From assembly GCF_028769735.1 (NCBI RefSeq), contig NC_088200.1, positions 73,401,894-73,465,893 of the forward strand: a stretch of DNA of 64,000 nucleotides, in the 5' to 3' direction. Source of the DNA: Zonotrichia leucophrys gambelii. Lineage: Eukaryota > Chordata > Aves > Passeriformes > Passerellidae. Under the pieces are notes generated by a model that was not told the DNA's origin, made no database searches, and saw only the letters and a program-made list of their open reading frames with translations. Position 1 is the stretch's first letter, and each line of letters begins with the position of its first letter. Below, one piece after another: positions 11,035 to 22,090 of this stretch. The position numbers and the translations under genes are program-made.

Positions 11035-11710
11035 CAAATTACTCATGTTGTACTCGCTGTGGTAACTCTGATGAGGAGCCACTTCTGAAGTCTAAGTCAA
11101 GATAACTGAAGTCACACTGAAGTGGTGTGTGGAAGATGTTATCAGGGCTTTCTTCTGAGGACAGGCTATAATTCTGAGCACTGCAGTTTTTTTAGGTGGG
11201 TACATCACAGCTCAGAGAGGATCCCATATCTGAGCTAATTTAATGTCACGCAAAACGAGAACCAAGGACAGCCATACGTGTTTTTTTTTCTGTAAAAGCT
11301 GCTTGCAAACAAATATTTGAGGCTCGTTCTTCCTCCTAGCACTTAGGAGGTGGGCAGAAGTCTTAATTCCTCTCTTTGGTTTTGTTTCTGAAAGAATATT
11401 TTTCTAGAGTGAGTAAGACCACCTCCCAGTAGTTGCTTTCCTTTTTGTCCTCGGGCTATTAAGAGCTTCTGTTCGTGCAGCTATTCCAAATGAACTCCAT
11501 GCAGGAATGTTTTTCTTAAGAATAAGCACTCATTTTCATAGGTTGCTTTAGCCCAGTTTGAGACCAGCAAGGCATTCCCGACAGTGAAATCCAGGAAATC
11601 AGTGCCTGAGAGGCCAATCCCTCACCCTCTGCTTTCCAAACACAGGGAGCAAGGAGATGCTCATCTTCCAGAGAGTCCCCCTGCCCACAGTACAGAAGGC
11701 ACCAGGTGGT
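11032..11710. other. Unique non-coding sequence
   Basis: Nothing recognised apart from a short T-run at 11280-11289. Confidence 0.6.
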
Positions 11711-12162
11711 CAAAAAAACCAAATAAATGCCCAAAAGAAAAAAGAAAAACCCAAAAACCCAAAAACCAAAAAACAAACAAGCAAAACCCCCCCCCAAAAA
11801 AAAAAAAAAAAAGCCAAAACCAATCCAAACCAAACCAACCAACCAACCAAAAAAACCGAACCAAAAAAGCCCAAAAAAAATCAAAAAACCCAACAAAAAT
11901 CCCTTACAAAACCCCAAAAAGGCTCCCCAGAACCAACCAAATAACCCCAAAACCCCAAAACTAAAAACTAAACAAAACAAAAAAGAAAACAAACCCCACA
12001 ACACTCCCCCCCAGAAAACAAAACAAAAACCAAAACACAAACAAACAAACAAACAAAACCTAAAAACCCAACACCACAAAAACCAAAGTAGACAAAAAAA
12101 AAAAAAAACAAACCACCAAAAAAACCAAAAACAACAACAACAACAAAAAACCCTAAACCACT
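11711..12162. repeat. A/C-rich low-complexity tract
   Basis: About 450 bases made almost wholly of A and C on the plus strand: CAAAA, CCAAA and ACAA units, a C9 run followed by a long A run near 11789-11815, AACC repeats near 11840 and AACA repeats near 12130. The strand asymmetry explains the Lys/Pro/Asn/Gln-rich (plus) and Phe/Trp/Gly-rich (minus) open frames here, which are not genes. It does not resolve into one fixed-period repeat. Confidence 0.9.
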
Positions 12163-12519
12163 CAAAATTCCCAGTCTGGCAATCATTGAGCATCAGGACC
12201 TTGGCAAATTACACCAAGCAACTTTTTCCCCTTTAGGTGGCTACTGAAGGGTGCATTCTTCCCCAAAGGTGGAGCCACAAGGAAGCACAAAGGAAAGAGG
12301 TCTGGCAGTGGGTGAGTGTTGCTTCTCCCACATTTTTATTGGTAAGCTTTCCTGGAAAATCTGTGATCATGCCCCAAGAGTCGATCAAGCAGGTGTTTAA
12401 TCAAAATAACCCACATGAATTGTGCTGTCCTTCTACCTGTGCATTCTGCCAGCTCCCACAGAGATGCTAAGGGCATCTTTTATTAACTTCTTCAGTGCTT
12501 TGCAGTCAGTGAGCCACAG
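12163..12519. other. Unique non-coding sequence
   Basis: Nothing recognised. Confidence 0.6.
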
Positions 12520-12900
12520 AGACTTGCTGACGTGAACATGTCAGTGATTAATTAGTGGTAATCATATACCATCCTTTCAGACATTTTTGATTTTGCATTA
12601 CACTGACAGCTGTATACATATATTGTTATATTATGCTTTGTATTTGTGTTATTCGCCAGTAATGCCAAAGAGAATATGAAAATATGCTGCAAGTAATTCA
12701 AAACTGAATCTAGGGCTCTCAATTAATCTGTTTGTGCGATTTGAGGACAAGCAAGCAAAATCCTGACGAGAGTGAAGTGTACATTTGTTAATTTTTTCTG
12801 GTTTTGGGGGGGGAATGCAGTTCTTAATAAATGAATCCCTGCTGGTGGTCCGTAAAGTCAGTTTCTTTTCTTTGTTTTTCCTTTTTGATGCCACATAGAT
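12520..12900. promoter_or_regulatory. Candidate conserved non-coding element
   Basis: AT-rich block dense in homeodomain-type cores (GATTAATTAGTGGTAATCAT at about 12546-12565, CAAGTAATTC near 12690, TCAATTAATC near 12719) with retained CpGs (TTCGCC near 12653, GTGCGATTTG near 12733, CTGACGAGAG near 12764). Composition suggests an enhancer-like element; conservation is untested. Confidence 0.25.
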
Positions 12901-15900
12901 TCTAAAAAACCATTATCCTAGTAAGGCTGCATTCTGGACAAGGATCACTGAAAATTCCAATCAGCAGCGTCACCAGACACTTCCTATCAGCAGAATCACC
13001 AGGCTTATTGAAATTGTCATATGTTTTAAAATATTGCTCGCCCACACTGGCCTTGACTTGTTCTGTTTTTTCTGCTATCAGTAATCTCCGAAGGTCTTTT
13101 CACGGTGCTGCAGACTGTTGGAGTAGATACACCAAGCATTTCTCCTCTGAACAGACTGGGTAATTAACCTTTCATAAGTGTCCTCCCAGAAGGCTTCCTT
13201 GTCCTTCTCCATGGCCACTCAAACACCCAGACAAAACAGAAATTCCCTGCTTTCCGAGGGCTCAGCAATATGGTTTTCTGCAGGGAGGCTGAGAGAAGGA
13301 GCTGAAGTGCATATGGAAACCAGGATGTCCAAATTTCCTGGGCGTAAGCTGGGAGTTTCCACTGCTACTCTCAAGCAGAAAACCTCTGTGATCAGAGCTT
13401 TCAGTGAGAGCACTGGCAAGGCTGGAAGGTTCTCTTAATCATCCTTTGTCCTCGGCAATTTGTTTATTTGTGCTTTGCACATGGGTATTGCAGCACACAA
13501 GGGCAAGCACAGTCGCTTGTTTTGCTTCTTTCACCTCAGGTGATTCCAGGAGTCTATCCCAACAGGTTCTCCTTTAAATCCACAACCTGAATTGCACATT
13601 ACCTGTTCAGACAGAAGAAACTAGCAAATTCCCTAACCAGTCATTTCACTGATATCCTCCCCCATATTTCTCCTCTAATTTTGTCATGCTTCACATCCCT
13701 CTCGCTCAGTTTTGCTTTTTGCCTGCTCTGCCATGTAGAAGAAAGTATCAGAAACTGGTGGAAGGTGACAGACTAGCAGACCTGCCTACCTGCTCTAGCA
13801 CGTGGCTGAAATTGTCGTGATGCTGCCTTCCTCCTGTGTGTCTGTGCCTCCTACTTCCCTTAATATATTTATTTTGCAGCTCGTGGCAAATTTCCACCTT
13901 CTTTGGGCGCAGGGAAGAGGGGAAGGAATCCCAGAGGTTATTCCTTTCCTTCCTCAGAAACAGGAGACTTCGTTCAAGGGCTGCTTTGCTGCTTTGCCAA
14001 GTAAAGCCTTAAATGCACCTCTTTTCTTCTCCTGCTCACCAGCTTGCAAAAAGTCCTTCCCTCTCTTTTTGTTTTGTCCCCATATGCCGGGAGCTACTTG
14101 CAAAAAACTAAACAGCTCCAACAGGGAAAAAAATAAAATAAATCAAGGCTGTGATTTGATGTACACTGGCTTCTTCCAAAAAGGACAATTTGTTCATAGT
14201 TCGTCCTTTGCCTCTCACTCCTGCCCACTCAGTCAAGTTTGTTGCAGCTGAACTGAAAAAGGAAAATTATCTCGTTTTGAAACGCCCTTGTTTTGGTTTG
14301 GTTTTGGAGGGTGCTTTTGTGTGTTTTGTTTTGTTTGTTTTACCCTTAAGCCTGCAAGCAGTTGTAATAACACAACTGGGCAAGCAGCGAGAAGAGAAGA
14401 GCAGAAAGATGGGTGAGAGTCATGCCAAAGCTGCAAATGGACAAAAAGTTCACTGAGCTGTGGCTCTAGGCAGCCCCACCTCAAACACCCCATGGTTCTG
14501 GGGAGAGACAATTGTCCAAAACGTTCACAGAAGAAAGTAAAGGCATTAATTAATCCATTAATTCCTCCTGAGTCTAAGCCCCCCCACTTAAAAAACCCAA
14601 AATATCTCAAATTGAAAACAAACTAACAATCCTTTCTTAGCTTGGGAAAAATACAACAGACACTCCGAAATTTCAGATAGCATGTTTTGGATTGAATAAA
14701 AAGTTCTGTGCAATCTGGAGAAGTCTATTTTTTTTTCTTTCTATTTTTTTTTTTTCCTCTCTGGAGTTTTTGAAAGGCAGCTATGTTATCAAACAGATAT
14801 GCTACTCTGTGCTCAGCAAGCCTGCATGCCCTGAACTGCTCCAGGTCCCCTCAAATGGTGTGCAGAAGCAGAGTGGAAATTATTGGCTCAATGAACATCA
14901 CTCGGGTCAGATCTGACATCCACCTGTGTCAGAGAAGTCTAACATTACAAAGCTGGAACAGAATCCTGGCAGTCTGAGGCTTTGAATTAACCAAAATGCA
15001 TCCAGAACGACCAGCCCACAGTGCTAACACACAAACATAACGAAAAAATTTTTTTTGCCTTCCAAAGGAGCACAGCTGTGATTAGAAGGAAATGGCATTT
15101 CATGAGCTATTCACCTGAATCCATGGGCATTCCCTGCACTGCTTCCTAAAGCAGGAACATCCCCCCAGCAGGATCAATGCTTTGTAGTTTTATCCCAAAT
15201 TCTGACAGCCAGTAAGGAAACTGACTTTTCACTAGATGTAGGAAAAGGTGGTTTTGGTCGTGTTGGGTCATTCCTTACTTCTTGTAAAGTTGTTTAGCTC
15301 AGACGTGGTTTGTTGTGGTTTTTTTTAATTTGTTTTGTGTTCTGCTTGGTTTTGGCTTGGGATTTTTTTGTTGTTTTGGTTGTTTGGGTTTGATTTGTGT
15401 TTGTTTTAATTTTTTTAATCACCAAAGAGATGAGCCTTAGTAATTAGGAAGCCTCCCTGCTTTTCTCTACAAAAACCTGAGATCACATACTCTAAACACC
15501 ACTCTGTTCCAGGCTTTCCAAGGACTTTGCAAACACCTTATCTGCAGAAGCCTCTGGCACCGTGCCCGAATGGGAGGTAAAGTGTAGTTTTTTAACACAG
15601 TTTTGGCTCCTCAGTGAAAACAGGATACTGCCTCTCTCCGTCAGTGTTTTCCACGTCTTTCCTGGTGCTGCTAGCAGTGTGAAGTGCAGGTCATTCCCTT
15701 TCTCCCTTCCCGGTGGATTTCAGGGACAAAGAGCCCTGCTGCCCTCTACCAAGTGGGCTGCAAACGCCTTTATTTGGCTTGAATAAATAGGTCTGTAGGG
15801 GCCACATTCAGGCACTGGGCAACTTCTTTTTTCTTTTTTTTTTTCCTTTTATTTTCCTTTTTGATGGCTCAGAAATGTGTTCCTGGCTGTCTTTCTACTG

Positions 15901-15989
15901 TGAATTAAGAAACAGTTTAAGTTACTTTGCTCTGTGACTCGGGGCACTTGGCAGTGACGATGCCTAGGAAAGAGAAATGACGGTATATA
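12901..15989. other. Unique non-coding sequence with G/T-rich tracts
   Basis: No gene recognised. Low-complexity G/T tracts lie at 14288-14341 (GTTTT, GTTTG units) and 15308-15418 (TTTG, TTGG units); the second is the complementary composition of the A/C tract at 11711. T-runs lie at 14727-14756 and 15825-15844. Confidence 0.65.
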
Positions 15990-16220
15990 TCAACATATCA
16001 ACAGATATAGGAATATCTGCTATTACACGTTTAAAATCCCAGGTGATTGGTTGCCTGCTGTCTCTGTGCCATCATTAGTGCTGGAACACGATCATTAATT
16101 GTTGCAGAATAGGTGAAATCAAGATGCAAATCCAGGTGAGAACGGAATTTGCCAAGGAGCAACTTCCCTGATGTGAACTGCTCAGATATTTTTAGGTAGG
16201 GGCATCCCAAGCCCAACCAT
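15990..16220. promoter_or_regulatory. Candidate conserved non-coding element
   Basis: Contains CAGGTGATTGG near 16041, CCATCATTAGTGC near 16068, ACACGATCATTAATTGTTGC near 16085 and AGATGCAAAT (octamer-like) near 16122. TAAT cores and two CpGs in an AT-rich setting suggest a constrained element, untested. Confidence 0.25.
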
Positions 16221-19200
16221 TTGTCTCTCGGCAGATGCTTCCCACATCAAAAGGATCCAGCTCATGTTGGAGGCAGCGAAACCTCCCACCAGCACCCCTC
16301 CAAGCTGGCTCCGAGCCCATCATGAGACATTCCTCCTCTTCCACTTGGTTCTTTAATTCAGACTTGACAACCTAGGATGCAGATTTAAATCCAACTACAG
16401 GAAAACTATTAATAAGCCCTTCAAATGCTGAGGATGAGAATTCTCAGCGAATTTAAAGCTGAGGGATGATTGCCAAGAAAACTTGGCTTTCACTCCCCTG
16501 TTGCTTTGATGCCCCTCGCTTTCAATTCTCACAGCCTAAGAAAACACTTTTTCCTTCCTCCCTGCTTTATCCCTAATCTCCCCAGGTATAAGCAGTGCAA
16601 GAGATGAAGCCCTCTTTCAACAGCTGCCCAAGACTGCCTCTCCTCACTTGTCAGCCAATTCTTCCTGCCTTTTAATGATTTTGGCAGCATCTTGCTCTCC
16701 ACAGCTTGCTTCCCACCGCTGCTGCCAGCCTGGAGAGCGGGCTGGGCCCGGGCTGGGGACAGGGCTGGCAGGGCAGAGCTGGTCCCAAGGCTGGCAGCCC
16801 CAGGTCACTTGGCAGAGGAGCTGCTGGTGGCTAGCAAGGCAGGGCAGCCCCCTTCCAAAAGCCACCTCTGCTTGGCTGTCCACCCTCCCCATAAAACCCA
16901 CACAGCAGGCACAAGAAAAGAGATAGAGGGAAGTGCAGCGTGTAGGGGAGAGCTCTGATCCAGTTGTGCATTTGCGCTAGAGAATTTCAGGTGGTCACAA
17001 ATATTTACATCTAGGGTCACAGGAACATAAATTCAATTAATAATTTTGGCCCAATTAATAATTTTGACTTTTTTGGGGTGTTTTGTGTTGCAATATTGTG
17101 TTCCAGGAATTTGATTACATTTTGTGTGTGTATGTAGGTGTGGTTGTGTGTGTATGTGGGTATGGGTTTTTTGTTTATTTGTTTTGTTTTAGTGCCCCCC
17201 CCCCCCCCCCCAAAACAAAAGGCTGAAATAATTTGTTTTGACAGTTTAGGATGGAGAAGATGATGGGTACTTTGTTTTGACTATTGTTCAAAACATTTAT
17301 CATCGACAACAAGGAGAAGGCAAAACCAGCCTAAAGATTTCTGAAATCAAAATGTTAAGCTAAAGCTTTTCTTCAAATCAAATATTCTGGATTAAAGCAG
17401 ACTGAGTGTTGTTTTTATATTTACTGTCTAGAAGGAAAAAAAAACAACCTCTCAGAAAAAGCTACTGGATTTGAACCAGAGATTTCCCCCTTCAGTTTTT
17501 CACCCATTATATGAGAAGCTTTAGTAGCCAGCGGTGTTCTCCAGTTTGGACATCTTGCTGTGAGTTCCACAGTTTCCATATTTCAGTGTCTGTACAACCA
17601 AGGGTTCAGGGAATGGCAGCCACTCTTCTTTTCCAGCAGCCATCCACCATGTAAGCACCAGCCTCGGAAGGTCTGCACCTGGAGGACTCTCCCACAAAAC
17701 CAAGTTATGGTTTTGTCTTTTCCTAGGAAGAGATCATTATCTTCCTCCCCGTGCCTATGGCAAAACTTTCTTCATTCTCGGTGGGAACGGGATTGCTCTG
17801 CCAATATTTCAGCAATCAACAGGGCCAGCTTGAAGTCGATTTTCTGGCACTGGAGGGGGAAGTTTCATAACCATGGGTTGCTGTAAGCTGCACTGAGGAG
17901 TGCCTTCCTCCCTGCCTTCCTCTTTGTCAGTTTTCTGAAGCAGCAGAGCTGCTGACGGGCACACCAGGGACAGGGCTGGCAATCGGTGGGAGATGCTGTT
18001 TCACTGGCAATTAGTGCCCAGGCGAGTGTGCATTTGTTTCTGCCTGCTTCCCATGAAATATCATGGATCCGAGTGTGCCATCAGGGCTGGAACTGTCAGC
18101 TGTGAAATCAGAAAACATACTGCAGGAATTGCAAGGCCACTGGGAGGATTCTCCTTTTTCTGTCCCTGTGAAATGGGACACAGGGCCAGTTGTGCAGCAG
18201 GATGGATCCGTCCTCCCTGGCTTCCAGAGAGGCTGGCTCCTTGGCAGGAGTTCTGCTGGCACTGCTGAAAGCTTCAGCTTGACTGGGGCAAGCTGATGAG
18301 CCTTCCCCTTCTGCTGCTCTCCTGCAGCTGATCTCTGATCCTGATGAATCTCCCTCTGCTTCCCGCTGGAGAGTAATTCCTTCAGACACCTCCCACGGCA
18401 CGGACCAGACTGCTTTTGAGCTGAGGAAATAATAAATACCTAGCTCACATGGAAAAGTTCAGGGCTAACCTATTCCTGCACTAAAAACACATCCTACCAT
18501 CTTCTGGATCCAGCTATCCTGTTCTGTGCAAAGACTGAGCTCCAGCAAAGCACTTTAGCTCCTGATTATTTGCCTCTCCCATGCTTTGAGTCATTTACAG
18601 GGTCTTAAGAGTGCTTCTGGATCAGGGCCTGCTTTTCCTTAGCTAGCCCCTATCTCGGAGTCTTTACTTATTTATTAGATATTGGATGAGTTTTCTTTGT
18701 AGCATCTTTTTATTTTTTTTCCCTGCCTTGTCTTCTTCATGACTTAATTCCAGCTGGTTCTTCAGCTCTTAATTGCGATGATTCCCAGGGGTCACTGTGC
18801 ACATCCATTTCACCAGGTGCTGCATCTGCTGCTGCTGAAGGACAGAGTGGAGCCAATCCCTGTAGTGCCCCTTTTCTGACTGATCTGAAATAATTTCTGA
18901 GAGGTCATTTGACACCTCTTGCCAGGTGCTTGTGCATAAAAAGAGAATGTGTGTGCTCCCTGGGATGCTTCTTGGCCTTACCATTCCCTTCCTCCCTGTC
19001 TTTTCTCTTCTGACCTCTCACAGAATAACGTCTTGGTTCTGGTTACCCACCAACTACTTTTCTATTCCTTTTTCACTCCTCTTCTTCTTTGTGTTTCACA
19101 ACCATGGCCAGGCATAGCAAGGCCACAAATCCCATGATGTGGGGCACAAGGAAATGAGGAGGTTTCATTCAACACCACTCGTGACACTCAAATGCTGCTG

Positions 19201-19429
19201 TTCATCTGCTCCAGAGGGTGTTTATGGCCAAGGACAGGTCCTGGATGACAATTTGAGGGATCTAAAACATACGGAGGAAAAAAGAGTGGGGGGAAATAAA
19301 GAAGGTGAAGTCCTTGTCTGCTTTTTGTCCCAAGTCAATCTTTCTTTTCTTCCTCTGGTAGCTCAGCTTTACAGCAGAATCCTAGAACTTGCAATTGTGG
19401 AACTTGTATTTGTTGGATCAAAATGTCAC
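16221..19429. other. Unique non-coding sequence
   Basis: No gene recognised. GC-richer at 16640-16930 and 17900-18400, where overlapping open frames of 60-108 codons occur on both strands without domains. It holds a TG-rich tract and a 17-base C-run at 17121-17211, listed separately. Confidence 0.6.
17121..17211. repeat. TG-rich tract followed by a C17 run
   Basis: GTGTGTG/TATG variants at 17121-17165, then a T/G-rich stretch, then 17 consecutive C at 17195-17211. The minus strand is therefore G17. Confidence 0.95.
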
Positions 19430-19434
19430 CAATA

Positions 19435-19467
<33 letters not shown>
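19430..19467. repeat. TA dinucleotide microsatellite
   Basis: An almost pure TA run of about 30 bases after AATATATT. Confidence 0.95.
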
Positions 19468-19469
<2 letters not shown>

Positions 19470-21689
19470 CACTATAAATAGATCTGCATCTTTTTGCAAA
19501 CCTAGGAAGGAAAATATACCAAAATATTAAAAAAAAAGTTAAATATCCGTATCTCTTTATATTTGCAAGCCCTGAAAACATCCTACTATTGTACAGCTCT
19601 ATGAATTATCACGCAGACCTTATCATCTCACAGAGGAAATATATTCAGCTTTATGACTTTCCTTGCACCATATCTATGTTTATACTAACAATTTGAAAGC
19701 AGATTCAAATTGTCATTTCTTTCCTATTTTTTTTTCCTCTAAGTTTGGAAAGTTCTTTGAAAGTAGCTCTCAATCAATTTGAATATTTCTCAGGATCCAA
19801 CATAAGGCCAGTGAGGCTTTAAATGTGAGAGCATGCACAATACAGTTTACATGCATTTAAACTCTAAAATGATGCTTTTCCTTTTTCATGACATGGTGTT
19901 TTTTGCATATATAGGAACTGACAGTTGTGAATGTTATAAACCTGTTATTCATTCACAGAGTGAGCAATTGTGGTCCCCAAATAGGCTTATAATTTTCTGA
20001 AAATAATATTTTTGAAAATATTCTTAGAGATTCTTTCCAAATTCTTAAAGACTTTCACTTTTTCTCTCTAAACCATGATGACAACATTTTTGAAAAATAT
20101 ATTAATTTTTAATTTATTTTTCATTTTTATGGAAGCACCATAATTTGAATCTTAGGCATTAAAAACATCACTAAAAATGTGGTGTTTAGGATTCTTTTTA
20201 AAGAAAAATTTAAGTAAGCTCTTTATTCACTGAGAATTATCTTTAAGATTATATATGACACCATTCCAACCACTTGCATAAAAACCCAAGGAAATACATC
20301 TCTCAAATTTTATTTTTTGCTGATTATTTCCTGATCTGCTTTTGTTTTTATGTGATGTAGACATTTCATAATTAGGAGTTAGGACTTTTCTGCTGTGCAT
20401 GGATGGTGTAGAAAAGTTCCCAGGATCACATTCCAGCTGTTTTGGAAGGAACCTCAAAATTGACGTTATCTTCTAATAGAATTAATTATTGCCCTTTATT
20501 TTGGCCTGATATCATTAACAGTAGAGCAGCACACAACCCTACAGCAGATGCCAATTTTCACCACAAGAGAGATCATTTATCTAACAAAATGCCTCACCCA
20601 TTACACTTCTGTTTAGGAGCAATACTTCCAATTTTAGGAACAAAATTTCCAATATTTGCTTTCACCTGTGGTCCCCATTCCCACTGAGGCAATCCAAATG
20701 CCTGATTAGATACAAAGGAACAAGGAAAAGTGGGGTTGTCCTTTTCACATCCTTTCCCTGGTGGAAAATAAAGCTGACTGAAAAGGATGCTAAGGGATCA
20801 TTCAAGATTTTTTTCCAACATGATACTGTATCAGTAATGTATTCAGGGCTTTTTTTGTTATTTTATATGTTCATCTTGAGGGTTGAGATGATCTTTTAAA
20901 AACATGAAAGTGTAGCAAATATAATATTCTACCATGCTTGCATTCCTTCCTAGCCTTAGGTCGTCCACGAAAATGAGCTGTGACATTTCATGATACATGT
21001 CTTAATTTTAACTTGGGAAAGGAAAAAAATGTTACCCAAGAAATAAGTAAATAAATACAAAATCATCTCATAAATATTTTTTGAGGCCTGGTGGAAAGTC
21101 ATATCCTTCTGCTGGAGTAATGTTGCCTTTTCAGAGGTTTTTACTGGGAACTGTTTGAAGTATTAGAGTGTTCAGAGGGAAATATTTAGGGGGAAAATAA
21201 AAAAAGAGAACTAGTAAGCTGCAACTCCAGATGCTGTCTTTACAATGATCAGATCATTGACTGACAGAGATTTCATCAATCAGTGCTTGCTGAGGATTTC
21301 TGGGGTGAAAATTTTTATTTGCATTACTGTGGGTTTCTCCATATGAAGGGAAGGACCTGGGAAAACCATTCCAATTCATCTCTGCTCCAGCAAAAGGGGC
21401 CAATTATCAGCTGCAATACTTTGGAGAATTTCCTGTCTGGTAGTTCAGAAACTGCCAAAAACAGGGCACAGAAGCCAGAAAGTACGCTCCTGTCATTGGC
21501 CCAAACAAACAAACAAAGATCCCCAACAGAAAATAACTCTCCCCAAAATAAAAATAGTTCTAAAAGATCAACAGAAACAAAAAATGGACCAGATTTTAAA
21601 TGAGAGCCTGTGTTTTACATATCATGTGGCTAGACATAGTTTTTGGAAGCTGTCCAGCTCAACCCACTTTTCCCCACCATCTGTCAGCA
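19468..21689. other. AT-rich non-coding sequence
   Basis: Markedly AT-rich, especially 19480-20350. No gene, transposon or RNA recognised. Confidence 0.65.
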
Positions 21690-22090
21690 GTGGGTTTGCT
21701 GACTGCAGGAGCTTGGAGGCAACGGCGCGAGAGGCGAGTGTTAGACAATCGAGTTTAAACATGACAAGAGCAGGGAAATTCAAAGGCCTGATGATGTAAT
21801 GTGCTAGCACTTGGCTGTTGTGAGAAAAAGAGGAGGAGCAGCATGGCACGGGGAAATAAGTTTGGCCACCTTTAGCCCGGATTCTCCGGCTCTCACCGGC
21901 GTACGCCGAGACCCCAGCATGATTGAACTTGCAGTGGGGAACTGTTTAATCCACGTGGGCCAAGGAGATGTGGGATGGTGATTTAGGTGTCGGCTTGTGG
22001 TGCCAGCTTTGGGCCTGCTGACAAAACAAGTCACATTCTAGAGAAGCTGTAGATTTCTGGGCTCGTGAGGTGAGCCACAAAAGCGAGGAG
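21690..22090. promoter_or_regulatory. Candidate CpG-retaining regulatory block
   Basis: A local cluster of CpGs (CAACGGCGCGAGAGGCGAG near 21720, CCGGATTCTCCGGC near 21877) around a perfect 12-base palindrome CGGCGTACGCCG at 21897-21908, in otherwise AT-leaning DNA. No coding frame of note. It could be an enhancer or a small unmethylated island; this is inference. Confidence 0.3.

Noticed and set aside
11516..12236. Long Lys/Pro/Asn-rich and Phe/Trp/Gly-rich frames that look like low-complexity proteins
   Set aside because: Both come from the A/C tract, where stop codons are rare because G and T (plus) or A and C (minus) are almost missing.
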